Shown: positions 1 to 9,113, numbered from the stretch's first letter. The stretch is DNA of 64,000 nt from Oceanirhabdus sp. W0125-5 (GCF_027938815.1 NZ_CP115913.1:5304001-5368000); one strand, 5' to 3'. Translations and numbers: made by a program. The notes: generated by a model from the sequence alone, not told the origin.

Positions 1-90
1 ATATGCAGCTTCAAAGAGCTTACCTTCCTTTAATAATTTATTCTCTTCACTCTTACTTAATTTTTTTTTAGTATTTTTATCTTCTTTCAT
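1..90 (-). CDS. TetR-type regulator, N-terminal fragment (runs off window)
   Basis: Thirty codons are visible from an ATG at 90 running leftward out of the window. They are rich in Lys and Glu and end in EGKLFEAAY, which resembles the stretch just before the helix-turn-helix of clostridial TetR regulators. A GGGTGAT-type ribosome binding site lies upstream. The DNA-binding and ligand domains are outside the window, so the family call is an inference from a short N-terminus. Confidence 0.4.
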   Translation of the reverse strand, partial: MKEDKNTKKKLSKSEENKLLKEGKLFEAAY

Positions 91-191
91 TAGTATCACC
101 CTAAGTCCTCTATTGTTCAATACCTATATGTTCTATTTTTATTATAACCCATATCTTAGTAATATAAAAATATGTACTTGTTCAATTTTAT

Positions 192-725
192 CTAATTATT
201 TAAAACATATAAATATCTATCAACCATGACACCTTTATTTTCTTCATTATTTAATAAAAGTTCCTTTTGTATAAACCCCAGTTTCTCTAATAATGATATA
301 GATTTTCTATGCTCTTTAATAACATAAGCTTTAATTACCTTCATTCCTAAAGAGTTACATACGAAATCAATTAATTCTTTTGCTGATTCATATGCAATTC
401 CTTTTCCTGTATATTCTTTAGATAACCAATATCCCAGTTCACATGAATGATTATCATAATTGATATCTTCAATTGTCATCATCCCAACAAAAGAATTTGT
501 TTCCTTTTCAAACACCCCTAATTCAAGCATATGTTCTGAGGCTTCCACTGACTTAAGATAATCCAAAAATGATTCTGCTGTTTCTAAAGTATACTCAGAT
601 GGTGCTGAACTTAAAAATTGTAGAGTTTGTTTATTATTTATTGCAGATAATATGTCATTACTATCTACCATTCCAATAGGCGACTTCATAACAACCCTTT
701 CTGTTTCTAAAATTATATTCTTCAT
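192..725 (-). CDS. GNAT-family N-acetyltransferase (RimJ/RimL-like)
   Basis: A 177-residue protein with the single-domain GNAT layout. The region around residues 95-125 (CELGYWLSKEYTGKGIAYES) is the usual beta4 strand plus acetyl-CoA pyrophosphate loop (Q/RxxGxG/A type), and SLLEKLGF near residue 145 is the conserved C-terminal helix motif. RimJ/RimL-type relatives acetylate protein N-termini or small amines; the substrate cannot be told from sequence. The start at 725 has a GGGGAT-type site. It stands alone between a TetR-like gene and a small membrane protein. Confidence 0.8.
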   Translation of the reverse strand: MKNIILETERVVMKSPIGMVDSNDILSAINNKQTLQFLSSAPSEYTLETAESFLDYLKSVEASEHMLELGVFEKETNSFVGMMTIEDINYDNHSCELGYWLSKEYTGKGIAYESAKELIDFVCNSLGMKVIKAYVIKEHRKSISLLEKLGFIQKELLLNNEENKGVMVDRYLYVLNN

Positions 726-927
726 TTCCCCATCCCCCTATTTAAAATAATTCTATATCTATCAAACTAATAGGATATAAAATTTTTATAATTAACATTT
801 CTATTATTATATAACAAATTCCTTTAATTAGGGTAATTCTTTGAAGTTAGCAATCATTAAAACAAAGCTACTAAAAAAATTTACTTACTTCATATTTCTA
901 TAAAAGATTTAGTTTTTTATAAAAGTT

Positions 928-1233
928 TTATTTAAGATTAGGGTAAATCAAAATACATGCTAAAATATGAACGATTGCGGAGAATATTACCAAAATTGAT
1001 TCTGCTTTATGTTCTTTTATTGTTAATAATTTTTCCTTGTACTGATATGCCATCACTGCATAGAATGATGTCCCCATTAACCCTATTAATACAAATCCTG
1101 ACTCATTATATCTAAAAGTTCTGTACATAATATAAATCAATAAACTAAGGACTAAAAAATTGTAACCAAATTTATAACTTTTATTTTGAATAAATTCCGT
1201 TCTTTCATCTCTTTGAACCTTTTTAACTGACAT
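928..1233 (-). CDS. small three-helix membrane protein of unknown function
   Basis: A 101-residue protein starting MSVKKVQRDE, with about three hydrophobic segments (near residues 25-45, 48-66 and 78-97) and a charged N-terminus. I chose the ATG at 1233 because AAGGAGGG lies 8 bases upstream; the longer reading frame to 1281 has no such site. Its start is 1 base from the stop of the upstream XRE-type regulator, so the two are translated as a pair. Small regulator plus small integral membrane protein pairs are common in Firmicutes, but I do not recognise this family. Confidence 0.7.
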   Translation of the reverse strand: MSVKKVQRDERTEFIQNKSYKFGYNFLVLSLLIYIMYRTFRYNESGFVLIGLMGTSFYAVMAYQYKEKLLTIKEHKAESILVIFSAIVHILACILIYPNLK

Positions 1234-1234
1234 A

Positions 1235-1453
1235 TTAATTTCCCTCCTTAAAATAAAATATTTCCTCAAATTTTTTCTCAAAAACTTTACATATTATTAA
1301 TGCCAACTTTGCTGTTGGACAATATTGTCCAGTTTCTATTGAACTTATGGTTTGTCTTGTTACACCACATAAATTAGCAAGTTGTTCTTGAGTATAACTT
1401 TTCTCAGCTCTAGCAACCTTTAACCTATTTTTCAAGACAATATTTTCATCCAT
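1235..1453 (-). CDS. small XRE-family helix-turn-helix regulator
   Basis: A 72-residue Cro/C1-type DNA-binding protein made of little more than the five-helix HTH: YTQEQLANLCGVTRQTIS carries the helix-turn-helix, followed by IETGQYCP. This is the size of the minimal YozG/Xre-like repressors. The start has AGAGGTGAT upstream. It is directly followed by the small membrane protein gene, which it probably regulates together with itself. No operator was identified with confidence. Confidence 0.88.
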   Translation of the reverse strand: MDENIVLKNRLKVARAEKSYTQEQLANLCGVTRQTISSIETGQYCPTAKLALIICKVFEKKFEEIFYFKEGN

Positions 1454-1572
1454 TCAATCACCTCTATTAATATCTATTAAGGTTAACTAACTTTTATGAC
1501 AAGTATACTTGGAATTATAATTAGTTAACTTGTCATTTAATTTTCCTGATACATTTAATACATTTAATGAAC

Positions 1573-1604
1573 AAAAAAGCAGAAGTCTTATTTAAACTCC
1601 TGCT
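1573..1604 (-). terminator. rho-independent terminator of the AlkC-like gene
   Basis: The inverted repeat GCAGAAGT...ACTCCTGC (one mismatch) at 1579-1604 lies 25 bases after the AlkC-like stop codon. On the minus strand it is followed by a run of six T. Confidence 0.75.
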
Positions 1605-1628
1605 TTCATATCATATTATTAAAATAAT

Positions 1629-2465
1629 CTATTTCTCATAATCACTTCGTTTATACTTCTTATTTTTATAAACATAGGTATCCACTTTCAATATATCCAT
1701 CACTTGAATTGGTTTAATTTTTACTAAGTTTCTACATGCTCTAGTAGCAATCCAATACGAATTTTCATTTTCTCTAGAAACTAATTCCTTTACAATATTA
1801 AGTACCAACTCTGGCAAGTTCCGTGATAAATCGCTAAGGTTATTTCCCACAGAAACTCGTGGATACGGATCACTTTCTTCAAATAATTCTCTAAGCACCT
1901 TTAAAGAAAACTCTGGATTATTTAAAATCCATCTATTCTCCACAACAGGTCTCAAACATTCACTAGCAAATCTCCTATGATTAGGATTCTCTGATTTGGT
2001 TAAACTGATTAAAAAAGCTTGAACTTTGTTAGGATACTTTTTAGTTATCTTCCTTATGTACATCTGAGCAAACTCTCGAATCTCCCATATTTCATGGTTT
2101 GCTGCATCCTTAAAATATGGTAAAACTGCTTCAACATCCTTCAACCCATGATAAGATACCATTCCTAATCCAACACATTTAGTCCTAAAAGTATCTAAAT
2201 TTTTATAAAGCATAAGAGAACTCTGAAATGTGTCTAAATCTGAATTTCCCACCTTCTCATATAGTGCTTTACTGAGTAACTTTACCACATATGTGATACC
2301 ATATGAAATTCTTTTCTTATCAGGAATTGCCTCATGTAATTCTTGAATAATGTTTTCAATTACCTCATCAATCTTTTCATAATCTACTGTATGTATTAAT
2401 GGTATCAGTTCATTTTCAATTCTTCTATTCATATTATCAAGTACTTCAATATTAAATACAGCCAT
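1629..2465 (-). CDS. DNA alkylation repair protein, AlkC/AlkD-like HEAT-repeat fold
   Basis: A 278-residue, almost entirely helical protein. The segment NHRRFASECLRPVVENRWI near residues 170-188 matches the (R)RxASE.xRP.. signature of AlkC-type glycosylases, and EIREFAQMYIRKI before it is the preceding HEAT helix pair. Family members excise N3- and N7-alkylated bases without base flipping. The assignment rests on that signature and the helical-repeat pattern; catalytic residues were not verified. It stands alone, with its own terminator at 1573-1604. Confidence 0.62.
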   Translation of the reverse strand: MAVFNIEVLDNMNRRIENELIPLIHTVDYEKIDEVIENIIQELHEAIPDKKRISYGITYVVKLLSKALYEKVGNSDLDTFQSSLMLYKNLDTFRTKCVGLGMVSYHGLKDVEAVLPYFKDAANHEIWEIREFAQMYIRKITKKYPNKVQAFLISLTKSENPNHRRFASECLRPVVENRWILNNPEFSLKVLRELFEESDPYPRVSVGNNLSDLSRNLPELVLNIVKELVSRENENSYWIATRACRNLVKIKPIQVMDILKVDTYVYKNKKYKRSDYEK

Positions 2466-2751
2466 ACAACCACCCCTTACTGAAAACAGTGAACTACTAT
2501 TTCAATTATATCCACATTATACCATGTAATACCTATTATATTTTAATGTTTTAATATAATGTATTCTCATTTAGAACTCCCTTTACATATATGGTAAAAG
2601 AATATATAATGTCTATTAATAACTAAACAAGGGTTTTATGTTTAAATGTACCAATCACTTTTGAGTATCAAATATTGCCTATGAATTATCAAATTAATTA
2701 TTTTTACATAAGATTAATATTTAAATTTATAAACAAAGGAGTAGTGATTAT

Positions 2752-2976
2752 ATGTTTAAGAAAAAAATAGTAATTGAATTAGATGAAAGATATTTTAAAC
2801 AAAGTGAATTAATGAATGCAGTAGTACAAGCATTAAGAAATAGAGGAAAAGAATGTGAAGTTATAGATAGTAGTTTTTTAATAGTTGATGGAAAAAAATA
2901 TGGTTTAACTCAAAAAAATGTTCCTGTAAGATTTTCAGCTCCTGTTCAACAGGCGGTGTTGGTTGAAATGAAATAA
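2752..2976 (+). CDS. small uncharacterised protein
   Basis: A 74-residue basic protein preceded by AAAGGAGTAGTGATT, an excellent ribosome binding site. It starts with a beta-strand-like KKKIVIELDER, then a helix (QSELMNAVVQALRNRGKE), then strands; there is no signal peptide or Cys motif. The composition suggests a small cytoplasmic alpha/beta protein. I do not recognise the family. Copy D of the dispersed 3' element begins right after its stop codon. Confidence 0.65.
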   Translation: MFKKKIVIELDERYFKQSELMNAVVQALRNRGKECEVIDSSFLIVDGKKYGLTQKNVPVRFSAPVQQAVLVEMK

Positions 2977-3160
2977 ACGGCAAGCCATAATTAATTGAAA
3001 ATTGAAAATTGATAACGTAAAACGATGGATGGTTCTGACTTAAGTCAGAACCTTTATTTTATTATTCTCTAGATAAAGATAAGTTTACTCATTTTATATA
3101 AGATAAAATATTGTATTTAAAATGCAATGTTTTATTAATATATAAAACAAGTAAACTCAT
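2977..3160 (+). repeat. dispersed structured element, copy D (left part)
   Basis: Begins at the stop codon of the preceding gene with TTGAAAATTGAAAATTGATAA repeats, then GATGGATGG and a perfect 22-bp palindrome (3031-3052, arm GGTTCTGACTT). The core follows: TTTACTC closing stem, TTTTATATAAGATAAAA and ATTGTA...(T)GCAAT hairpins. It stops after the right closing arm; the expected 3' part reappears at 4382 (copy J). Confidence 0.8.
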
Positions 3161-3184
3161 ATTAAACCAAATATTTTAATTCCC

Positions 3185-3357
3185 TACTAAAATTTGATAT
3201 GCTATACTTATGAAGTCTTTAAGGACGCAGAAAGTAGAAGTTTCGGCATGACTACGTGTGACCAATACACGTCAAGTATAGAGCATAATTCAGTCCAGGC
3301 ACACGATTTAGATTATGTGCTATTGTTGGATATGATGGGCGGAATTTACGCCCCGAA
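3185..3357. other. GC-richer segment without recognisable gene
   Basis: About 40-45% GC by direct count of 3241-3360, against below 30% around it. A 64-codon plus-strand frame (3194-3388) runs through it, but I find no good ribosome binding site and no family resemblance, and it ends inside the DeoR gene on the other strand. A short GGGCG...CGCCC hairpin lies at 3338-3354. It may be a remnant acquired together with the DeoR gene. Confidence 0.3.
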
Positions 3358-3359
3358 AT

Positions 3360-4136
3360 TTATTCTTTTTCTACCACTACAATCTTGATTCCTTGGTCAT
3401 CAAAAGTTGTTAAATCTTCCTCCGACACATCCCAATCTGTAATTAAAGTATTTAATCTGTTTGCAGGACAAATACTAATTATTGATTCAAATCCAATTTT
3501 CTCTGTTGGAAACAATCCAATAGTTTCTTTTGAGCTGTCAATTACTGCATTCCAAAAACTAATTGCCTGGGATTTTTGAATTGACAGACCAAATTTAGAA
3601 GATATACAAGCAGAAGTAATAAAACATTTATCGAATCTCAATCGAGTAATCATATCAACTGCAAATGCATCGTAACAGTTTCCCTTGTTATCCATTTCTC
3701 CGCCCAAAAGAATTACAGAAATGTTATCCTTTTTTCGTAATTCTTCCGCTATAATAATAGAGTTTGTTACTACTCTAATACGAATATCACTTGGTAAATT
3801 TTGTGCCATAAAATATCCGACTGTTGCGGATGTTATAAAAATTACATCGTTATTATTTATCATTGAAACAGCTTTTAGTGCTATTGCCATATAGTTTTCT
3901 TTAACTACTGTAATATCTTTTGCGGTGATTTTAGATGGCTTACCGGATGCAATCTGCCTTGTAGGAATTGCTCCACCGTGTGTTCTTTTTAGTAATCCTT
4001 TTTCTTCAAGTATTCTCAAATCTCGTCTTGCAGAATCAACTGAAACATTAAATTTTTCTTGTATCTCTCCAACAGATATTCTACCATTCGTAGATATAAT
4101 ATCTAAAATAGCTCGATGCCTTTCATCAATAAACAT
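3360..4136 (-). CDS. DeoR-family sugar-operon regulator
   Basis: A 258-residue DeoR/GlpR-type repressor. Residues 1-55 are the winged helix (RHRAILDIISTNGRISVGEI, then SVDSARRDLRILEEKGLLKRTHGGA), which is diagnostic. The remainder is the DeoRC sugar-phosphate-binding domain, of ISOCOT fold, with VTNSIIIAEEL and LLGGEMDNKG. Members repress catabolic operons and are released by a phosphorylated sugar. No sugar genes are adjacent, so the target is unknown. Four phased CATTAA repeats upstream of its promoter suggest control of its own transcription. Base composition is GC-richer than the neighbours. Confidence 0.9.
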   Translation of the reverse strand: MFIDERHRAILDIISTNGRISVGEIQEKFNVSVDSARRDLRILEEKGLLKRTHGGAIPTRQIASGKPSKITAKDITVVKENYMAIALKAVSMINNNDVIFITSATVGYFMAQNLPSDIRIRVVTNSIIIAEELRKKDNISVILLGGEMDNKGNCYDAFAVDMITRLRFDKCFITSACISSKFGLSIQKSQAISFWNAVIDSSKETIGLFPTEKIGFESIISICPANRLNTLITDWDVSEEDLTTFDDQGIKIVVVEKE

Positions 4137-4203
4137 AAAAATATGCTCCTTTATTTAATATTGAAAGATAATTCAGTGTCGACCCTAATTCATCTTTATC
4201 CAT

Positions 4204-4232
4204 ATTATACCATCGTCATTCACGTTTATCAA
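4204..4232 (-). promoter_or_regulatory. promoter of the DeoR gene
   Basis: On the minus strand: TTGATA (4227-4232), 17-base spacer, TATAAT (4204-4209), about 65 bases upstream of the DeoR start. Confidence 0.7.
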
Positions 4233-4247
4233 TGTTTTTTTCAAAAA

Positions 4248-4287
4248 TCATTAACATTCATTAATAAGCATTAAACCTCATTAACTA
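4248..4287. promoter_or_regulatory. four phased CATTAA direct repeats, likely DeoR operator
   Basis: CATTAA begins at 4249, 4259, 4269 and 4279, an exact 10-base period, and the array lies just upstream of the DeoR -35 box. Direct repeats on one helix face are a common operator form for DeoR proteins. That this regulator binds here is an inference. Confidence 0.5.
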
Positions 4288-4381
4288 GATAATAAAAACA
4301 TTCATAAATAATTAAGTATAACTCTTATCAGGGATTTTTCTTATAGTATGAATTAAAACCTATCTTTTTATTTTTAAATTT

Positions 4382-4482
4382 AACAAGCAAATTCCTTTTC
4401 TCCAAGGAAAAATAATGTATAATTTTCTCGTAGAGAAATATCCTTCGTTATCCACTTTCAATTATCAACTTTCAACTATGTT
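4382..4482 (+). repeat. dispersed structured element, copy J (right part)
   Basis: Starts AACAAGCAAATTC, nearly repeating the end of copy D (AACAAGTAAACTC, 3146-3158). It continues with the TCCAAGGA hairpin, the TTTCTCGTAGAGAAA hairpin and inverted A/G-rich 7-mers (CACTTTCAATTATCAACTTT). D and J together make up one complete element with the DeoR segment between them. Confidence 0.7.
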
Positions 4483-4503
4483 TTCTACATCATTTTTTGT
4501 CAT

Positions 4504-4552
4504 AAAAACAAAAATCCCAGCAACCAAGGACTCCCCCTTGGCTACTAGGATT
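4504..4552 (-). terminator. terminator of the ABC exporter operon
   Basis: An imperfect inverted repeat with CCAAGG...CCTTGG core and AATCC...GGATT base at 4513-4552 sits just past the stop at 4556. On the minus strand it is followed by a T-rich run. Confidence 0.8.
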
Positions 4553-4555
4553 ACT

Positions 4556-6424
4556 CTAACTTACCATTTCTTCTTCAAACTGGCTATTATAAAGATTTGC
4601 ATAAAATCCATTCTTAGCTAACAACTCTTCATGAGCTCCTTGCTCTACAATATCTCCATTATTCATAACCAATATTACATCAGCGTCACGTATTGTTGAT
4701 AGACGGTGTGCAATAATAAAGCTTGTTCTATTTTCCATAAGATTATTCATAGCCTTTTGAATTTGTACTTCAGTACGTGTATCTACTGAGCTTGTCGCCT
4801 CATCTAGAATTAATATCTTAGGATCAGATAATATAGCTCTTGCGATTGTTATCAATTGTTTCTGTCCTTGAGATACATTTGAAGCCTCTTCATTAAGTAC
4901 CATATTATATCCATCTGGTAACATGTGTACGAAACTATCTACATGAGCAGCTTTAGCAGCAGCTATAACTTCCTCATCTGTAGCATCTAAGCGACCATAT
5001 CTTATATTCTCCATAATTGTTCCGTTATATAACCAAGTATCCTGAAGAACCATACCAAATTGGCTTCTTAAATCATTTCTAGTAAATTCACGGATATCTT
5101 CACCATCAACAAGGATAACTCCTGAGTTAACATCATAGAATCTCATAAGAAGTTTAACCATTGTTGTTTTACCAGCTCCTGTTGGTCCAACAATAGCAAC
5201 TTTTTGCCCTGGCTGTACCTCTGCTGAGAAGTCATTTACTATTATAGTATCTTCCTTATATCCAAAATGAACATTCTTAAACTCTACATGTCCTTTAACA
5301 TTATCTACCTTAACTGGTTTTGCTGCTTCTGCAACTTCCTCTGTTTCATCTAAGAATTCAAAAACACGTTCTGCCGCAGCTGCTGTTTGTTGAAGTACAT
5401 TAGAAATATTAGCAAGCTGTGCTATTGGTTGAGTAAAGTTTCTTACATATTGTATAAATGCTTGAATATCCCCAATTTGTATAGTTCTCTTCGCTGCAAG
5501 CGCACCACCTAGTACACACACTGCAACGTATCCAATATTACCTACAATGGTCATAACAGGCATCATCATACTAGATAAAAACTGTGATTTCCATGCAGTC
5601 CCATATAATTTATCATTCATCTCATCAAACTTTTTAGTACTTTTTTCTTCACAGTTGAAAGCTTTAATAATTAAGTGCCCACCATACATTTCTTCAATAT
5701 GTCCATTTACATTTCCAAGATAATCTTGTTGTTTCTTAAAATACTTCTGTGAATGTTTTACAATGAACATTACCGCAATCATAGAGACTGGGATAATACA
5801 AAGAGCCACTAAGGTCATCAAACCACTTATTCTGAGCATCATAATCAATACTCCAATTACAGTTGTAGCTGAAGTAATAATCTGAGATAAACTCTGGTTA
5901 AGTGTTTGATTAACTGTATCAACGTCATTAGTAATACGTGATAGTACTTCTCCATGATTTGTACCATCAAAATATCTTAAAGGCATTCTATTTATTTTTT
6001 CCGATATATCTTTACGCATTTTATAACTTACTTTCATTGAAACACCTGTCATTATGAATCTCTGAATATAAGAGAATAAAGCACTTAATCCATATAAACC
6101 TACTAGATATATTATAATTCTACCAATAAATGCGAAATCAATCCCATCTGATGCTCCTGATATTTTACCCATAACCCCTTCAAAAATCTTAGTTGTTGCC
6201 TCACCTAATAATTGGGGTCCATATATGGCAAAACCTGCACTTGCCATGGCAAATATTATAACAATTACAACAGCTGCATTATAAGCCTTTATATAAGATA
6301 ATAATCTTTTAATTGTTCCTTTGAAATTTTTGGCTTTTTCTCCGCCCATTCTCATACCGCCTGGACCATGTCCACCGCCGCCTTTTTTCATTCTTCTATT
6401 TACTGCTTTATCTTGTTGGCTCAT
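4556..6424 (-). CDS. multidrug ABC exporter half, catalytically complete subunit
   Basis: A 622-residue fusion of a six-helix exporter domain (about residues 40-345) and an ATPase. Walker A GPTGAGKTT is near residue 413, the signature is VSQGQ, Walker B is ILILDEATSSVD with the catalytic Glu, and the switch His is in IIAHRLS. The N-terminus is an unusual Gly/Met/His-rich stretch (KKGGGGHGPGGMRMGG). Its start overlaps the stop of the upstream subunit by 4 bases. The two form a heterodimer of the BmrCD/LmrCD type that exports drugs or lipids; the substrate is unknown. Confidence 0.92.
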   Translation of the reverse strand: MSQQDKAVNRRMKKGGGGHGPGGMRMGGEKAKNFKGTIKRLLSYIKAYNAAVVIVIIFAMASAGFAIYGPQLLGEATTKIFEGVMGKISGASDGIDFAFIGRIIIYLVGLYGLSALFSYIQRFIMTGVSMKVSYKMRKDISEKINRMPLRYFDGTNHGEVLSRITNDVDTVNQTLNQSLSQIITSATTVIGVLIMMLRISGLMTLVALCIIPVSMIAVMFIVKHSQKYFKKQQDYLGNVNGHIEEMYGGHLIIKAFNCEEKSTKKFDEMNDKLYGTAWKSQFLSSMMMPVMTIVGNIGYVAVCVLGGALAAKRTIQIGDIQAFIQYVRNFTQPIAQLANISNVLQQTAAAAERVFEFLDETEEVAEAAKPVKVDNVKGHVEFKNVHFGYKEDTIIVNDFSAEVQPGQKVAIVGPTGAGKTTMVKLLMRFYDVNSGVILVDGEDIREFTRNDLRSQFGMVLQDTWLYNGTIMENIRYGRLDATDEEVIAAAKAAHVDSFVHMLPDGYNMVLNEEASNVSQGQKQLITIARAILSDPKILILDEATSSVDTRTEVQIQKAMNNLMENRTSFIIAHRLSTIRDADVILVMNNGDIVEQGAHEELLAKNGFYANLYNSQFEEEMVS

Positions 6425-8646
6425 GACAACTCCTCCTTCGACAATTGTGAAAGGGCAATCTCTTGATAAGTCTCACAATTCTTCATCAATTCATCATGAG
6501 TACCTAATCCCACCATCTTACCATCCTCTAGTACAATAATCTGCTCTGCTTTTTTAATGGTAGATATACGCTGTGCCACAATCAACAAAGTACTGTCTCC
6601 AGTTTTTTCTTTTAATGCTTTTCTTAGAGCTGAATCTGTTTTAAAGTCTAAAGCCGAAAAACTGTCATCAAAGATAAAAATCTTTGGCTTTTTAACAAGT
6701 GCTCTAGCTATTGATAATCTTTGTTTTTGACCACCTGATACATTGCCTCCACCTTGTGCAATATCAGTATCAAACCCTTCTGGTTTGTCATTAATAAAAT
6801 CTATAGCTTGGGCTATTTCAGCTGATTCCTGCAAGTTTTCTCTAGCTGCATTTTCATTTCCATATTTTAAATTGGATTCTATTGTACCACTAAATAAAGA
6901 TGCTTTTTGAGGAACATATCCTATTACTTCTCTTACATCATGTTGTTTTAAATCACGAACATCAATATCATCAATTGTTACTTTACCACTTGTAACATCA
7001 TAAAAACGTGGTATTAAATTCATAAGAGTTGTTTTACCTGATCCTGTTGAACCTATGATAGCTGTTGTCATTCCTGGTTCTGCTTTAAAACTGATATTCT
7101 TTATCATATCTTCCTCGGCACCTGGGTATCTGAATGATACATCTTTAAATTCAACAACACCTTTTATATCTTCATTAAAATGTTTTGGTTCCTTTGGATC
7201 TACAATTGTTAGTTCTGTTTCAAGTACTTCAGAAATACGCTGTGCAGATACAGACGCTCTTGGTATCATGATAAACATCATTGAAAGCATTAGGAAAGCA
7301 AATATTATTTGTAATGCATACTGCATAAATGCCATCATATCTCCAACTTGCATTGTAGATTCCGCAATCTGATGAGCTCCAACCCATACAATTAATAAAG
7401 TTACACCATTCATAATCAAATTCATAGCAGGGAATAAGATTGTCATTACCCTGTTAACAAACAAGTTTGTTTTCGTAAGATCTTCATTAGCTTTATTAAA
7501 ACGTTTCTCTTCAAATTTCTGTGTATTAAAGGCACGAATAACCATCATACCTGATAAATTTTCTCTAGTGACCATATTCAAACGATCCACTAACTTTTGA
7601 ACCATTTTAAATTTTGGCATAACTATAGAGAATAATATTGCAATCATTCCTAATAAAATTATTACCGCCATAGCAATAATCCATGACATAGAACTATTCT
7701 TGCTAGTTGCCTTAATTACTCCACCAATACCTATAATAGGAGCATAGAAAACCATACGGATCATTATTACCATTAAGGTCTGTATCTGAGTAACATCATT
7801 TGTACTTCTAGTAATTAATGAAGCAGTTGAAAACTTATCAAATTCACTATTTGAGAATTCAGATACTTTTTTGAATATATTTTTACGAAGATTTCTACCT
7901 AATCCAGCCGCTATTTTAGATGCGATAAAACCAACTGTAATAGAACAAACTGCTCCTAGTAGTGAAATCAGCAGCATAATACCACCAATTTTTAATATAT
8001 AATTTCTTTGTACCTTCTCTGTATCCATTCCTAATTCTTCATAATTCTTTTGTGCTACACTAATTCCAGCTTGAATTGTCATAGCTTCATCCATCATTTG
8101 GAACTGTTTATTTCCTTGTTCCATCATTTGCTTTCTTTGTTCTGCTGGCATTTGCCCTAGTACAGCAAACAAGTCTGTACCTGCTGGAATTTTCATACCA
8201 TTAATCTCAATATCTCCACCTTCAGCATCATCCATCATTTTATTTATACCTTCAACTGATAATAATGCTTTAGCCATTATTGGATCTAATTCATTAACTT
8301 CTGATTCATCAATATCTTTTAAAATATAGATTTCTTCTCCATCTAGCTTTTTATAAATTTCTAAATAATTCTCATACTCACTATCAGATGAGTTAATCAA
8401 CTGATAGTTATTAAGTACTTTTTCTTTATTCTCGTCACTTAAAAACAATATAAGTTTATCCATATCACTTTGTTTCAAAATGTCTGGAACTGAGTGTTCT
8501 ATTCCACCTTGCTGGATCCCTTTATTCACAATATTAGACATGTAATCCGGCAAAGCCAAATCAGTCATAGCTTGTGCATATAAAAGACCAATTGCAACAA
8601 GGAGTGGCAGGATAAACGGTTTTAGAAATTTTACAAGTTTATGCAT
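6421..8646 (-). CDS. multidrug ABC exporter half with degenerate ATP site
   Basis: A 741-residue exporter half. It has an unusually long acidic insertion between the first two helices (about residues 50-215), which should lie outside the membrane. The ATPase has Walker A GSTGSGKTT near 532 and VSGGQKQR near 636. Walker B is IFIFDDSFSALD, with Asp where the catalytic Glu should be, and the switch His is replaced by Gln (IVAQRIS). Such degeneration is typical of the non-hydrolysing partner in heterodimeric exporters, and it fits pairing with the next gene. The gene starts 8 bases after the MarR stop, so it is probably under MarR control. Confidence 0.92.
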   Translation of the reverse strand: MHKLVKFLKPFILPLLVAIGLLYAQAMTDLALPDYMSNIVNKGIQQGGIEHSVPDILKQSDMDKLILFLSDENKEKVLNNYQLINSSDSEYENYLEIYKKLDGEEIYILKDIDESEVNELDPIMAKALLSVEGINKMMDDAEGGDIEINGMKIPAGTDLFAVLGQMPAEQRKQMMEQGNKQFQMMDEAMTIQAGISVAQKNYEELGMDTEKVQRNYILKIGGIMLLISLLGAVCSITVGFIASKIAAGLGRNLRKNIFKKVSEFSNSEFDKFSTASLITRSTNDVTQIQTLMVIMIRMVFYAPIIGIGGVIKATSKNSSMSWIIAMAVIILLGMIAILFSIVMPKFKMVQKLVDRLNMVTRENLSGMMVIRAFNTQKFEEKRFNKANEDLTKTNLFVNRVMTILFPAMNLIMNGVTLLIVWVGAHQIAESTMQVGDMMAFMQYALQIIFAFLMLSMMFIMIPRASVSAQRISEVLETELTIVDPKEPKHFNEDIKGVVEFKDVSFRYPGAEEDMIKNISFKAEPGMTTAIIGSTGSGKTTLMNLIPRFYDVTSGKVTIDDIDVRDLKQHDVREVIGYVPQKASLFSGTIESNLKYGNENAARENLQESAEIAQAIDFINDKPEGFDTDIAQGGGNVSGGQKQRLSIARALVKKPKIFIFDDSFSALDFKTDSALRKALKEKTGDSTLLIVAQRISTIKKAEQIIVLEDGKMVGLGTHDELMKNCETYQEIALSQLSKEELS

Positions 8647-8654
8647 ATTGTTAT

Positions 8655-9113
8655 CTACTCCTCACTATTATTGTCTTCCTTAACTCTATTTAATAATTTA
8701 TCTAAAATATCTAATCCTGTTAAAACTTGCTCTGCTTCTTCTGGTGTAGCCAATTTCAGAACACTTGATAAGCTATCTTCTACAGTTTTAAATCTATCAT
8801 TAGCTTCTTTTCTAAAATCTTCAGTTAAATCAACCATTACAACTCTACGATCTTCCTCACTTCTTTTTCTCTCAACAAATTTATTTTTTTCTAATCTGTC
8901 AATAATTCCTGAAACCGTGCTGTTAGATAACGCCATTTTCTCACTCAAATCACTTACTTTCATTTGACCATTTCGTACTAGTATTCCTATTAACATGCCT
9001 TGTGGAGCTGTTAAATTTAGATCTTTAAATCTCTTATGAAAATTATGTTTCAAAGATTCTTTAACACTTTTGATACTCCTTATAATTTCATAACTTTTGT
9101 CTAAATCTTGTAT
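8655..9113 (-). CDS. MarR-family regulator of the ABC exporter operon, apparent ATA start
   Basis: About 152 residues with a MarR winged helix: LTAPQGMLIGIL, MKVSDLSEKMALSNSTVSGI (recognition helix), and the DRR wing motif in RSEEDRRVVMVDLT. No ATG is usable. An AGAGGGTGAT site sits 5 bases before ATA (9111-9113), and the protein from there begins (I)QDLDKSYEII, where homologues would be expected to have Met. A GTG at 9120-9122 is too close to that site. The frame stays open to 9287 only because the 15-bp repeats upstream are a multiple of three. It leads the exporter operon and probably represses it. Confidence 0.85.
   Translation of the reverse strand: MQDLDKSYEIIRSIKSVKESLKHNFHKRFKDLNLTAPQGMLIGILVRNGQMKVSDLSEKMALSNSTVSGIIDRLEKNKFVERKRSEEDRRVVMVDLTEDFRKEANDRFKTVEDSLSSVLKLATPEEAEQVLTGLDILDKLLNRVKEDNNSEE

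Noticed and set aside
3194..3388. 64-codon plus-strand frame as a gene
   Set aside because: No ribosome binding site, no recognisable family, and its end lies inside the DeoR gene on the opposite strand.
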